This document shows, in pieces, positions 24,344 through 33,642 of a stretch of 46,386 nt of DNA; positions within the stretch are counted from its first letter, which is position 1; each line of letters begins with the position of its first letter. The notes beneath the pieces were generated by a model that was not told the DNA's origin, did not search any database, and saw nothing but the letters and a program-made list of their open reading frames with translations. Made by a program: the position numbers and the translations under genes. The stretch is from Omnitrophica WOR_2 bacterium RBG_13_41_10 (GTDB lineage Bacteria; Omnitrophota; Gorgyraeia; Gygaellales; Profunditerraquicolaceae). The stretch spans positions 53,631 to 100,016 of the forward strand of contig MHGH01000013.1 in the NCBI GenBank assembly GCA_001805465.1. The letters run 5' to 3'.

Positions 24344-26089
24344 CTAAGCGCGTAATGGTTTAATGATCATATTTGCTTTAAATTCATCGTCTGTTAAATA
24401 AGGATCTTGATCTTCCAATGGCTTATTCACCGCTAATTTAGGTAGAACCATACAGCCTTTCTTTATATCAACTTCTAAGAAACTTGGTTCGGTATCGTGA
24501 AAAATATTTTTTAGCGCTCTTTTAATTTGGCGGTTGTGTTTTATCCGTGTTGCCCTAATCTTATATGCAGAAACTAGGTCTTGAAAATCTGGCTCACTAT
24601 ATCCGATAACTGTAGATTGATACCTACCTGCAAAATATTGCTTTTGAAATTGCCTCACCATTCCATAACAATGATTGTTCAAGAGTATTATCTTGATGGG
24701 TAATTGATGGTGATATAGTGTTTGTAATTCCTGAACGTTTAGCTGAAAGCCGCCGTCGCCGGTAATCGCTACAATGATTTTTCCAGGTTTTGCAAAGGAT
24801 GCGCCGATTGCTGAAGATAAAACTGAACCCATAGCTGCCATACCGCCCTGAGTCAAAAACCGCTCTGAACCCTTTATCTTAAAGGATTGAGCTGCCCACA
24901 TTTGATTTTGACCGATATCTACGCAGATAATTGCACCTCTCGGAGCATATTCAGAAAGGGTATGGATGAAAAAATTTGGGTCGATGATATTGTCTTTGGT
25001 GGGATTTTTATAGGAAGGGTATTTATCCTTATATTCTTTTATTCTTTTTTTCCAAGACAATAATTTAGCTTTATTGAATTTTTTGATCTGCCTATTTAGC
25101 ACCGTAAGAAATTTTTCTACATCGGCATTCACTGCAAAATCCACTTTAATCTTATTATTGAGTTCACGGGGATCTATATCAACATGGATTATTTTAGCTT
25201 CTCTGGCAAATGTCTTAGTATTAGTGCCGGTCTGCCGCGTATCAAATCTCGTTCCTAAAGCCAAAACTAAATCTGCGTTTGCAATGGTTAAATTGGCGTA
25301 ACGATTACCGTAAGTACCAATCATCCCGACGAAATAATTTCCGCTATGGGGTATCGAATCTAACCCCATCAAAGAAGTAACGACGGGGATGCCTGTCTTA
25401 CGGATAAATTCTAATAGCACATCGCAGGCATTAGCAACTCTGACACCACCACCTGCCAAAATTACCGGCCGCTGAGCTTCTTTGAGGGTTCTGATTATAT
25501 TCTTTATTAATCGCGTATCAATGTATTGTACTACTTTTGGTTCCCGATATGATTTTAATAAATTAGGATTAATATCAGCTCGCTGTATGTTCATTGGAAT
25601 ATCCAGTAACACCGGGCCTGGCCGGCCGGACTTTGCCAAAAAAACCGCTTTTTCTAAATAATATCTTATCTTATTGGGCTGAGTTACTAGAATCGCTTCT
25701 TTAACAAGCGGCCTGATTATTTTTACAATATCTGTTTCTTGAAAACCGATTTGTCTCACCGGCTTGTTAAATTTGAACTCATAGGTATTAACCTGCCCGG
25801 TTATAAAAATACAAGGCGTGCTATCAAAAAAAGCGTTGCCAATTCCGGTGATTAAATTAGTTGCTCCCGGTCCGCTAGTTGCCATTGCTACGCCGATATG
25901 CCCACTGGCGCGGGCATAACCTTCAGCGGCAAATGCTGCGGCCTGCTCATGGTGCATAGAGACAGTAGATATATCTTTTCTTTTATATAATGAATCAAGT
26001 AGGTGCGTTATTGCTCCGCCGCAAACTTCAAAAATATACTGAATATTTTGCGAAACCAGGAAATCGATAACATAATCAGAGAGCTTCAT
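24344..26089 (-). CDS. ThDP-dependent acetolactate-synthase-like enzyme, candidate YerE (CDP-sugar acetyl transfer)
   Basis: The 581-residue protein has the three-domain acetohydroxyacid synthase fold. The Pyr domain has catalytic E48 in MHHEQAAAFAAEGYAR. The central domain includes VILAGGGVR, and the PP domain has the ThDP-binding GDGG (444-447) with NN at 471-472. No regulatory ilvN-type subunit or other branched-chain amino acid gene is nearby; instead it lies between rfbH (3 bp) and an SDR gene (4-bp overlap) with rfbG and rfbF. This is the context of YerE, a ThDP enzyme that adds an acetyl unit from pyruvate to C4 of CDP-3,6-dideoxy-4-ketoglucose in yersiniose A synthesis. Ordinary IlvB or another ThDP lyase remains possible, as substrate specificity is not visible. 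Confidence 0.8.
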   Translation of the reverse strand: MKLSDYVIDFLVSQNIQYIFEVCGGAITHLLDSLYKRKDISTVSMHHEQAAAFAAEGYARASGHIGVAMATSGPGATNLITGIGNAFFDSTPCIFITGQVNTYEFKFNKPVRQIGFQETDIVKIIRPLVKEAILVTQPNKIRYYLEKAVFLAKSGRPGPVLLDIPMNIQRADINPNLLKSYREPKVVQYIDTRLIKNIIRTLKEAQRPVILAGGGVRVANACDVLLEFIRKTGIPVVTSLMGLDSIPHSGNYFVGMIGTYGNRYANLTIANADLVLALGTRFDTRQTGTNTKTFAREAKIIHVDIDPRELNNKIKVDFAVNADVEKFLTVLNRQIKKFNKAKLLSWKKRIKEYKDKYPSYKNPTKDNIIDPNFFIHTLSEYAPRGAIICVDIGQNQMWAAQSFKIKGSERFLTQGGMAAMGSVLSSAIGASFAKPGKIIVAITGDGGFQLNVQELQTLYHHQLPIKIILLNNHCYGMVRQFQKQYFAGRYQSTVIGYSEPDFQDLVSAYKIRATRIKHNRQIKRALKNIFHDTEPSFLEVDIKKGCMVLPKLAVNKPLEDQDPYLTDDEFKANMIIKPLRA

Positions 26090-27072
26090 ATGTTTATTCC
26101 TATTTTATAATTATCGCTTTTATATAAAGACAGATTTTCTTTGAACCATTCAATAGTTTTCTTTAAACCTGCTTTTAAAGAATAAGTTGGCATCCAGTTT
26201 AAGATTTTTTTTGCCTGTGAAATATCGGCAACCCAAACTGACGGTTCAATACGCGGATTAGGAATACGGCCCCAATCAGGCTTAACTTTCTTTCCTGTTA
26301 ACTTGATGATTTCGCTGACAACCTCATATACCGAATTCTGATTACCCGAACCGATATTAAATATCCCGCCTTTAACTTTGCTGCTATTTTCTATGGTTTT
26401 CATATAAGCGCTTACCACATCTTCAATAAATACGAAATCTCTCACTGGTTCCGGAGATGAAACCCCGGGATTTTCGCCATTTATGCAAGATAATATTACC
26501 GAAGGAATCAACCGGTTAGCTTCTTCGTAATATCCGTATGGCGAAAACAACCTTAGTGTTACTATTTGCCGGCCTTCGCTTATAGCCACTGCTTGACAAT
26601 ATAAAGTGGCGGCGGCTTTTGATACTCCGTAATCGGTTACCGGAGCTAATATGCCGCTTTCCTTCATTGGTTTAGATTTTATACCATATTCCGAAGAAGA
26701 ACCAGTATTTATAAAAATTTCGAAATCTATCATTTTACATGCATTGATTAGATTGACTGTGCCCATAAAATTAGATTCAAGAATTTTTCTGTCTTCTTTT
26801 TGAAAAAGATATCCTCCGTAAGCTGCTGTATGTAATATGATATTTGGTTTGATATTTAAAATATTTTTTTCTAAAACAGGGTAATCTAACAATTCTACGG
26901 TATATTGCTTTAAATCATTCGGGACATCAGCTATCCTCCATTTATTTGAGTCTTTACGGGTAAAAATATGCACTTGGGCACCTGTCTTTAAGAAGGCGCG
27001 CGTAAGATTTGCGCCAACAAAACCATTGGCACCGGTAATTAAGACCTTTTTGCGAAGTAATCTTGATACCAT
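26086..27072 (-). CDS. NAD(P)-dependent SDR sugar reductase/epimerase of the CDP-sugar module
   Basis: This 328-residue extended SDR has KVLITGANGFVGANL (Rossmann GxxGxxG), the TGSSSEYG serine strand and the catalytic YGVSK (in VTDYGVSKAAATLY). It continues with LRLFSPYG and PVRDFVFIEDVVSAY. It overlaps the ThDP gene by 4 bp and the rfbG gene by 34 bp. By position it could be a CDP-paratose or CDP-abequose synthase (RfbS/RfbJ type) reducing the 4-keto group, or a YerF-like reductase acting after acetyl transfer. A 4-epimerase is the other option. The sequence alone does not decide. Confidence 0.78.
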   Translation of the reverse strand: MVSRLLRKKVLITGANGFVGANLTRAFLKTGAQVHIFTRKDSNKWRIADVPNDLKQYTVELLDYPVLEKNILNIKPNIILHTAAYGGYLFQKEDRKILESNFMGTVNLINACKMIDFEIFINTGSSSEYGIKSKPMKESGILAPVTDYGVSKAAATLYCQAVAISEGRQIVTLRLFSPYGYYEEANRLIPSVILSCINGENPGVSSPEPVRDFVFIEDVVSAYMKTIENSSKVKGGIFNIGSGNQNSVYEVVSEIIKLTGKKVKPDWGRIPNPRIEPSVWVADISQAKKILNWMPTYSLKAGLKKTIEWFKENLSLYKSDNYKIGINI

Positions 27073-28019
27073 TTAATTGTTTCCTTGAGGGCTGCCTCTA
27101 ACTTATGATGCGGCCTCCATTTTAATATTTTTTTAGCTTTAGCAGCCGAAAGATACTGATATTTAATTTCGTATTTTGCTTGATTGGTTATCTTGTAATT
27201 CGGTTTTTGTTTACCCGATAACCGGGATATTATTTTGACTAATTCTAAAACTGAAAGAGGAGATTCATTGCTGAAATTAAACGCCTCGCCACTAATTTTC
27301 AAGTTTTGCATGTTCTCTGCCAAAAGTAGATACCCAGAAATGATGTCTTTTATATAGATATAATCTCGCGTAAATTTTCCGTCACTGCGGATAATTAAGG
27401 TTTTATTTTTTATAATTGACCTTATAGCATCGGGTACAATCCTTGAAAAATTAAAATCTCCGGGTCCAAAGATATTCCCGCAACGCGTAATGCATACCGG
27501 CAAGCCATAGGTATGAAAATATGTGTAAGCTAATAAGTCTGCGCAGCTTTTAGACACATCGTAGGGATGGCAACCACAGAGCGACGAATCTTCCCGATAA
27601 GGCAATTTATTCTTGATTCCGTATGCCTTATCGCTCGAAGCTATAATGGCTCCTTTGGTAAATTTAGAGTGTCTTGAGGCTTCTAAAATGTTCCAGGTCC
27701 CTCTGATATTGGTGGAAAATGTCTCCAGAGGATCAGCTAACGCTTCCCCTACCAGAGAAGTAGCGGCTAAATGAAAAATAAATTCTATTTTATTTTGTAT
27801 AATAATTTTATAAACCAAATCATAGTCTGCAACGCTTCCTTTTATAATGTTAATCTTGCTAGAATCATTGGTTAAAATAGTATTCTTTCTGCGGGTTAAT
27901 ATATCCAAACCGAATACATTGGCCTGATATTGTAATAATGCCAAAGTTAAATGAGAACCTACAAAACCTTCATAACCGGTAATAAGGATATTTTTATTTT
28001 TCCAGAAGTTATTTTGCAT
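27039..28019 (-). CDS. rfbG: CDP-glucose 4,6-dehydratase
   Basis: I choose the ATG at 28019 (MQNNFWKNKNILITGYEGFV, 326 residues) because GGAGG lies at the right distance upstream. The frame extends to 28082, but that extra N-terminus lies inside rfbF and is unlike the family. The protein has GYEGFVG (15-21), ASSDKAYG and the YDVSK motif preceded by HP (HPYDVSK). CITRCGNIFGPGDFNFSRIV is a strong RfbG signature. The enzyme converts CDP-glucose to CDP-4-keto-6-deoxyglucose via an internal NAD hydride shuttle. It is 20 bp after rfbF and feeds RfbH. Confidence 0.92.
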   Translation of the reverse strand: MQNNFWKNKNILITGYEGFVGSHLTLALLQYQANVFGLDILTRRKNTILTNDSSKINIIKGSVADYDLVYKIIIQNKIEFIFHLAATSLVGEALADPLETFSTNIRGTWNILEASRHSKFTKGAIIASSDKAYGIKNKLPYREDSSLCGCHPYDVSKSCADLLAYTYFHTYGLPVCITRCGNIFGPGDFNFSRIVPDAIRSIIKNKTLIIRSDGKFTRDYIYIKDIISGYLLLAENMQNLKISGEAFNFSNESPLSVLELVKIISRLSGKQKPNYKITNQAKYEIKYQYLSAAKAKKILKWRPHHKLEAALKETIKWYQDYFAKRS

Positions 28020-28039
28020 GGTGAGGTACCTCCACCCTA

Positions 28040-28840
28040 TTAATCTTTCCAGACTTTCCAGGGGGCTTTTTTGTTTTTCCATAACTCATTTAATATGTCT
28101 AGCTCCCTTTGGGTATCCATACATTGCCAGAAACCTTCATGCAGATATACAGATAACTGCTTTTCTTTGGATAATTTTTCTAGTGGCTCACGCTCGAGAT
28201 AACAATTATCTTCTTCTTTTAGATAAGTAAAGAATTTTCTATTGAGGACAAAAAAACCACCGTTTATAAAACCCTCTTTTACCTGCGGTTTTTCATTAAA
28301 TTCAGTAATATTGTTCCCCTTAATCATCACTTCTCCAAAACGCGAAGGAGGATGTACTCCGGTAACTGTTCCTATTTTCTTACAAGTTCTATGGTGTTCC
28401 AATAATTTTCCAATATCAATATTGCCTACTCCATCCCCGTAAGTAACCATAAAGATATCTCCATCAATATGCTTCTCTATTCTTTTAATCCGGGCACCTG
28501 TCTGGGCTTCGTTTCCGGTATTAACCAAGGTAACATTCCAATCTTTCTCTAGATGGCCACTATGAAATTGTATGGTATCATGACTACCCAGCTTGATACT
28601 AAAATCGTTATTCATCGCTTCATAATTTAAGAAGTATTCTTTAATCATTTCTCCTTTGTAACCTAAACAAAGGATGAAATCTTTAAAACCATACTGAGCG
28701 TATATCTTCATTATATGCCAAATGATAGGCCTATTGCCAATTTCTACCAAAGGTTTAGGGCGAATTTCTGTTTCTTCTCTTAACCTAGTCCCCCTTCCAC
28801 CACATAATATTACTACTTTTATTTTTTCATTTTTCTGCAT
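28040..28840 (-). CDS. rfbF: Glucose-1-phosphate cytidylyltransferase
   Basis: The 266-residue enzyme makes CDP-glucose from glucose-1-P and CTP, the entry step to CDP-3,6-dideoxyhexoses. The N-terminus has VVILCGGRGTRLREETEIRP followed by KPLVEIGNRPIIWHIMK. FILCLGYKGEMIKEYFLNYE, VTYGDGVGNIDI and FINGGFFVLN are typical of RfbF. It is overlapped by the upstream ligase/polymerase gene by 14 bp and is followed by rfbG. Length and motifs are normal. Confidence 0.95.
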   Translation of the reverse strand: MQKNEKIKVVILCGGRGTRLREETEIRPKPLVEIGNRPIIWHIMKIYAQYGFKDFILCLGYKGEMIKEYFLNYEAMNNDFSIKLGSHDTIQFHSGHLEKDWNVTLVNTGNEAQTGARIKRIEKHIDGDIFMVTYGDGVGNIDIGKLLEHHRTCKKIGTVTGVHPPSRFGEVMIKGNNITEFNEKPQVKEGFINGGFFVLNRKFFTYLKEEDNCYLEREPLEKLSKEKQLSVYLHEGFWQCMDTQRELDILNELWKNKKAPWKVWKD

Positions 28841-30068
28841 CTGGCTTCTCCTTGTTTAATTTAAATAATCCTAGAGATAAACCCATCTGATACCAGAATA
28901 ATACTGCCACTTTAGGATAGTAAAGGTTAGTTTCGGTAAGGCCGTTTATAAGAAAAGCAATAATTCCCGCGGCTATTCCCAAGCAGCATATTTTTAAAAA
29001 ATCAGAATTTACCGATTTAAAATAGCTGTGCCATGTCTTAAAAAACATAAAAACCAGCCACGTAAACATAGCCAACCCTAATAATCCAATCTCTCCGGAC
29101 ATATGTAAAAAGATATTGTGTGCATAGTATTTTGCATCACCGGTAAAACCGGACGTTTCCTTAATTTTATATTTTTGATAATTCAAACAGTAGGTATTGA
29201 CCCCGACTCCGATAACCGGATGTGATCTTATCATATTTAAAGAAGTTTTATAAATATTAATCCTTTCTTTATTTAATAAAACTTCCCATACCGAATCAGT
29301 CGTTTTTATCCAATCATAGATATTCTTTGGTAAAAGCAGGGGTGAGATTATTAAAGCTATGGCCAATGACAATAGAACCAATTTACTTCTTTTTATAATA
29401 GCCATAAACAATAAGGCAGCCGCAAAACCAAATATGGCTCCTCTGGAGAAAGTAAATATCAAACAATAAACACCTAATGCCATAACCAACCCCAAAAGTA
29501 TTTTTCTTCTGCCTTTCAAGTAATATAAAGTTAAGGCAATGCCGACAGGTAAAAATAATGCCAAATAAGCGGCAAATATATTTGTATGAGGAAAAGCTGC
29601 CTTTAAACGAGTGAGTCCGATAACATAATCATAAGGCTCATTTCTAAAAAAATCTTTTCCAAAAGCTAATTGATAAACCCCATCAAGGGAGGATAAATAT
29701 ACCCCCAAGATTATTGCCATGATTATTCTTTTTAAGTGTTTTTTATCATTTAATTCTTCCCAGACAATGTGTAATAAAAATCCGTATATAAAAAGCTTAC
29801 CCATGCCTCCTATGCTGGATTTTAAACTTACGGAATTAAAAAATGAAATAAGCGAAACTATAATTATAAAGAGAAAAGGAATAGTTATTGCATTATTCTT
29901 TAGTTGATAATCCCTTAGGAGAATTTTCTTTAAAAGGTATAGCGCGATGAGCCAGCCGATTAAAATATTAACTACCGCAGAGGAAAAGCTTGCGGCAAAG
30001 GGAATTAGAATAATATCCCAATAAATAAATTTTTTAGAGAAGCGGATTATTTGTTCCTTTTTAGGCAT
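28827..30068 (-). CDS. O-antigen ligase/polymerase family membrane protein
   Basis: This 413-residue protein has about eleven or twelve membrane segments. A large periplasmic loop near residues 240-315 includes RINIYKTSLNMIRSHPVIGVG and the YYAHNIFLHMSGEIGLLGLA motif. The P-V-I-G-V-G and HN-xx-L pattern is diagnostic of the Wzy_C/WaaL superfamily. WaaL joins O-antigen to lipid A-core, and Wzy polymerises repeat units; sequence does not separate the two. It overlaps the GT2 gene by 22 bp and rfbF by 14 bp. No Wzx flippase or ABC exporter was seen in this window. Confidence 0.85.
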   Translation of the reverse strand: MPKKEQIIRFSKKFIYWDIILIPFAASFSSAVVNILIGWLIALYLLKKILLRDYQLKNNAITIPFLFIIIVSLISFFNSVSLKSSIGGMGKLFIYGFLLHIVWEELNDKKHLKRIIMAIILGVYLSSLDGVYQLAFGKDFFRNEPYDYVIGLTRLKAAFPHTNIFAAYLALFLPVGIALTLYYLKGRRKILLGLVMALGVYCLIFTFSRGAIFGFAAALLFMAIIKRSKLVLLSLAIALIISPLLLPKNIYDWIKTTDSVWEVLLNKERINIYKTSLNMIRSHPVIGVGVNTYCLNYQKYKIKETSGFTGDAKYYAHNIFLHMSGEIGLLGLAMFTWLVFMFFKTWHSYFKSVNSDFLKICCLGIAAGIIAFLINGLTETNLYYPKVAVLFWYQMGLSLGLFKLNKEKPDAEK

Positions 30069-30763
30069 AGAGATATGCTCCTTTTAAGGGCCCAAAGATA
30101 AAGCCAAAGATAACCGAGGCTTTGTTTTGATACGCGAAATTTCGATTCCCCCTCTTTTCTATCTGTCCAAACAGTAGGTATCTCTGAAATTTTATAACCG
30201 GCAAAAAATGCCTTCAGCGGCAACTCCACAGATATCTCAAAGCCCTTAGCATCTGGCGCAACAGAATCAACTACTTTCTTTTTATACATTTTAAAAGCAT
30301 TCGCTATATCATGGGTCGGTATATTAATCAGGAAATATAAAGAGAGGCTATATATTTTAGAAAAAAAACTTTTTAACTTTGGGCCCTCTTCTTTTTTGCC
30401 TCCCGGCATATACCTTGAGCCGCAAATTATATCAAACCCCTTTTGTATTTCCTCATACATCTTGTTTATATCTTGGGGGTCATCACATAAATCAGCCATT
30501 ACTGGAATCACGATATCGGAATTAACTTTTTCAAATCCTGCCCTTAAGGTATTAGCGAAACTGGCCTGTTTAGTGTTACTAATCAAAATTAAGTTATTAT
30601 ATTCTTTAGTTAACCCTATAACTATTTTGGCCGTTCCATCAATAGAATGGTCGTCAACTACTAAAATTTCATAATTACCCAAGACATCTTTTTTTATAGT
30701 TCGTATAGTTTTTTCTATATTATTTTCTTCATTATGCGCAGGGATGATAATAGAAAAGTTCAT
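30047..30763 (-). CDS. GT2 glycosyltransferase, DPM/polyprenyl-phosphate type
   Basis: This 238-residue GT-A enzyme begins FSIIIPAHNEENNIEKTIRT, has EILVVDDHSIDGTAKIV, and VIPVMADLCDDPQDINKMYE as the metal site. The FDIICGSRYMPGGKKEEGPK and KAFFAGYKISEIPTVWTDRK stretches match the polyprenyl-phosphate glycosyltransferase group. It overlaps the membrane-protein gene by 4 bp. It likely loads undecaprenyl phosphate with a sugar used by the GT-C-like membrane protein upstream (30760-32631). Confidence 0.82.
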   Translation of the reverse strand: MNFSIIIPAHNEENNIEKTIRTIKKDVLGNYEILVVDDHSIDGTAKIVIGLTKEYNNLILISNTKQASFANTLRAGFEKVNSDIVIPVMADLCDDPQDINKMYEEIQKGFDIICGSRYMPGGKKEEGPKLKSFFSKIYSLSLYFLINIPTHDIANAFKMYKKKVVDSVAPDAKGFEISVELPLKAFFAGYKISEIPTVWTDRKEGESKFRVSKQSLGYLWLYLWALKRSISLCLKRNK

Positions 30764-32631
30764 TTTTTAATTTTATATATATGAATGGTATCGTTTTTAA
30801 AGACTAAATCAAAAACCTCTGGATGAGCATTCCCCCATTGGTCTTCTACAGGAAATTGAATTGTTTTGATTTGGTGTAAAGAATATATAAAAAGATAGCC
30901 AGTGTTGCGCTTTAATAAATTACTAAGCCAGATAAAATAATCCGGCCTTCCCCTGTAATTTACATCTTCCGCAAAAGCCCTATGGACGCTTTCACCGTCA
31001 TAGCCCCAAACATACTTTGAATTAGGATAATAGTGTATTTTGGCTGGTTCAATTTTATTTACTGATACGTAATAGGCATTGTTTTTAAAATCAGTGCCGT
31101 ATAAAGGAAAAACAGCGGGCCTGCCTGCATAAGCAATATTATTGCCCTTCGTATTCTGATTAAGCCAGTGCCAGGCCTTGGCAGCATCCGGCCAAAAACC
31201 GGAATACTTGACCATTTTGATATAACGGCTATATTCGTTACTGACATAATCTTTCTGTAAAAATACCAAAGATAAAAACAATAAAATGACTATAAAAATA
31301 ACGTATTCAGGAAGATTTTTATTTTTTAATAATTTAAAAAAATGCGGTAACGTAAAGAATAAAACCGGAACAAGTAAAATCGACATAACCAATTCTATGC
31401 GCTTGGCTAATTCAGGAAATGAGGTTAATGCGCATATTATTATTAATATCTTAAGCGGTATTTTTGGCAACTTTAACACATCGGCAACATAAAAGGCAAT
31501 AATGAATCCTATCCCTAGAAGGTTATATATGTAGCGTAAGTTTGCTAAAGGAATTATAAAGCGATAGGTCAAAAATAATAAGAATGGTAAAAGCATAAAG
31601 TAGATAAAATTAAAATTTAAATCCTTCTTCCTTTTTAATATACTTAAAGGCAACCCTAAAAATATAGCCGGCAAAAGGAATATTACTGTCTGCGCCCCTA
31701 GCCCTTCAGAGAAGAGTATTTTTCCTAGGCTATAATCTTTAGGTAAGGTGTGCGCCCTATAAACAGCGCTATCCATAACCCCCTTCATAATAACCTCATT
31801 AAATAACTTAAGGTTCAAGGGGTATAAGGGATTGCCTGTTTCGATAAGATTTCTAAAATAGCTGAATCCCCCCATTAATATTAGAAATAAGACACTCACG
31901 GTTAACACTGCCAGGCATTTTTTAAAATTAAGCTTAGTTATACAAAAAACAAAAAAAGGAATAAATAACAATGGCACATAAGGCAAGGCAGTTGTTTTTG
32001 TACCCAACATTAACCCCAAAGAAATACTATAGAGTATTGTAATTTTTACATAATTTTCTTTGTTTTTATATATTAAAAAAAGGTAATTTGAAGCAGCTAA
32101 AAATAATGCTGCTACCATAATATCAACGTATGCAATATTTAACTGTTTAAAATAATTAGGAACTAACACGAACATGGAGGCACTAAAAAAAGCATATTCT
32201 TTGGATAAATCAATTTTTCTGGCTAAAGAATAAACAACAAAGAATGCAATAATAAAGAAAGGAACCTGCCCCAAGTCAGCAATAAATACATTTTTAAGCG
32301 GCAAAATAAACCATAAGAAAAAAAGGCTGCCGTTTACAGGATAATAAGTAGGGCTGGGGTCGCAGAAAGCTACAATAGGATTTTCTAAATTACGGTGTTT
32401 TAACCACTCTACCGCAAATGTAAAATGGTAATTAAGGTCGTCCCATCCAAAAGGAGGATTTATTAAGTTTATCAATATTTTTACTAAACCAAAGCCTAAG
32501 ATAACCGATAAAAGGAAAATTTCTATTTTGTTAAAACTTAAATGTCCTATACTAGCTTTGGAGATAAGGTATAAATTATTCTTTATCTTAATATTGCCAA
32601 TTTTAATATTCATTAAAAATAGGTTAAACAT
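30760..32631 (-). CDS. Large polytopic membrane protein, GT39/ArnT-like (GT-C) glycosyltransferase candidate
   Basis: The 623-residue protein has about twelve membrane segments and a soluble C-terminal domain from about residue 475. The first loop reads NPPFGWDDLNYHFTFAVEWL, an acidic loop as in GT-C enzymes that use lipid-phosphate sugars. A paralogue is encoded at 38738-40783; both share the loop and the C-terminal IAYAGR and HYYP segments. A good Shine-Dalgarno sequence (AGGAAG) precedes the chosen ATG, favouring it over the ATG six codons later. It is 8 bp from a radical SAM gene. The sugar transferred is unknown. Confidence 0.7.
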   Translation of the reverse strand: MFNLFLMNIKIGNIKIKNNLYLISKASIGHLSFNKIEIFLLSVILGFGLVKILINLINPPFGWDDLNYHFTFAVEWLKHRNLENPIVAFCDPSPTYYPVNGSLFFLWFILPLKNVFIADLGQVPFFIIAFFVVYSLARKIDLSKEYAFFSASMFVLVPNYFKQLNIAYVDIMVAALFLAASNYLFLIYKNKENYVKITILYSISLGLMLGTKTTALPYVPLLFIPFFVFCITKLNFKKCLAVLTVSVLFLILMGGFSYFRNLIETGNPLYPLNLKLFNEVIMKGVMDSAVYRAHTLPKDYSLGKILFSEGLGAQTVIFLLPAIFLGLPLSILKRKKDLNFNFIYFMLLPFLLFLTYRFIIPLANLRYIYNLLGIGFIIAFYVADVLKLPKIPLKILIIICALTSFPELAKRIELVMSILLVPVLFFTLPHFFKLLKNKNLPEYVIFIVILLFLSLVFLQKDYVSNEYSRYIKMVKYSGFWPDAAKAWHWLNQNTKGNNIAYAGRPAVFPLYGTDFKNNAYYVSVNKIEPAKIHYYPNSKYVWGYDGESVHRAFAEDVNYRGRPDYFIWLSNLLKRNTGYLFIYSLHQIKTIQFPVEDQWGNAHPEVFDLVFKNDTIHIYKIKK

Positions 32632-32639
32632 TTATCTTC

Positions 32640-33623
32640 CTACATATGCATAAAACAATTATTTCTACATATCCCGCAAATAGTCTTTGCCTTCCTGTTC
32701 TTATCCACTATCTCCTTACGCGCTTTAATATAACAAGGATTATTCCAAATATCTCTGATATTTTTTTCTTTTATGCTGCCAAAATTATACTCATCTCCGT
32801 AAACAGCACAACAAGGAAATATTTTTCCATCCCAATTAATTGATATTTCAAACCAGGGTTTTCTACACGTTTTGATACTTATTTTCGTTGTACCTTTTTC
32901 TTTGTCATAAGCGCTGTATTCTGGTCTATTGGGTATCCAATCTCCATATTTCTCTATAGATTCAGCATGAGGTTTTAAAATTTCCTCTTTCATGGAGGTG
33001 CGCATTTTACTAATACGGATAAATATGCCTAACGACGACGCCATTTTTTTTGCTTCTTCTATATCGTTCTCATTATGTTTAAAAACGATATAATTCCAAA
33101 CTAAGTTAGTTTTATTATTTAATTGCTTCTGTAAAGAAACCAGGTATTTCATATTACGCATCAGTAAATCGAAGTTTCCGCCGCTACGATACTGAGAATA
33201 TGTTTCCTGATTAATTCCATCACAAGAGATAATAATTTCATTGATTCCTGACTTAATCAAATCTTCGAGCAGCTGGTCATTTTGAATATTTAGGTTAGTG
33301 CTAGTGATTATATTAATGTTTTTATTAGCACTTTTAGCGTATTTAATCATAGCTATAAGATCGGGGTTTAACAACGGCTCTCCCCAACTATAGAGATTGA
33401 TAACTGTGAGATTCTTTTGAAGTTGATCAATTATGCTTTGAAATAGGGCCAAATCCATAAAACCTTTTTTCATGGATTGATCAGCCAGGCCGGTCGGACA
33501 AAGCGGGCACTTAAGATTGCAAATATTTCCAGTTTCTACTCCCAAACTAAAAGGCAAATAGGGTAATTTTGTTATCTTTAAGAATTTAAATAATTTTGCC
33601 TGGCGTTTTGGCGTAATGATCAT
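32640..33623 (-). CDS. Radical SAM protein with SPASM-type C-terminus
   Basis: The 327-residue protein carries the [4Fe-4S] motif CNLKCPLC (C35, C39, C42), preceded by PFSLGVETGN. A glycine-rich SAM strand YSWGEPLLNP follows. The C-terminal region holds further cysteines: KTCRKPWFEISINWDGKIFP, CCAVYGDEYNFG and KTICGICRNNC, the SPASM pattern for auxiliary clusters. Such proteins modify peptides or sugars, and many sit in polysaccharide loci with unknown substrates. It is 19 bp from the DUF5989 gene. Confidence 0.85.
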   Translation of the reverse strand: MIITPKRQAKLFKFLKITKLPYLPFSLGVETGNICNLKCPLCPTGLADQSMKKGFMDLALFQSIIDQLQKNLTVINLYSWGEPLLNPDLIAMIKYAKSANKNINIITSTNLNIQNDQLLEDLIKSGINEIIISCDGINQETYSQYRSGGNFDLLMRNMKYLVSLQKQLNNKTNLVWNYIVFKHNENDIEEAKKMASSLGIFIRISKMRTSMKEEILKPHAESIEKYGDWIPNRPEYSAYDKEKGTTKISIKTCRKPWFEISINWDGKIFPCCAVYGDEYNFGSIKEKNIRDIWNNPCYIKARKEIVDKNRKAKTICGICRNNCFMHM

Positions 33624-33642
33624 TTTCTAAATATAGTTATTT

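Noticed and set aside
24344..26089. Plain acetolactate synthase IlvB for branched-chain amino acids
   Set aside because: No ilvN, ilvC or ilvD nearby, and the gene is embedded between rfbH and an SDR of the CDP-sugar module; kept only as an alternative.
27039..28082. Longer reading frame for rfbG, starting at 28082
   Set aside because: The extra 21 residues lie within rfbF and are not family-like; the ATG at 28019 has GGAGG at proper spacing.
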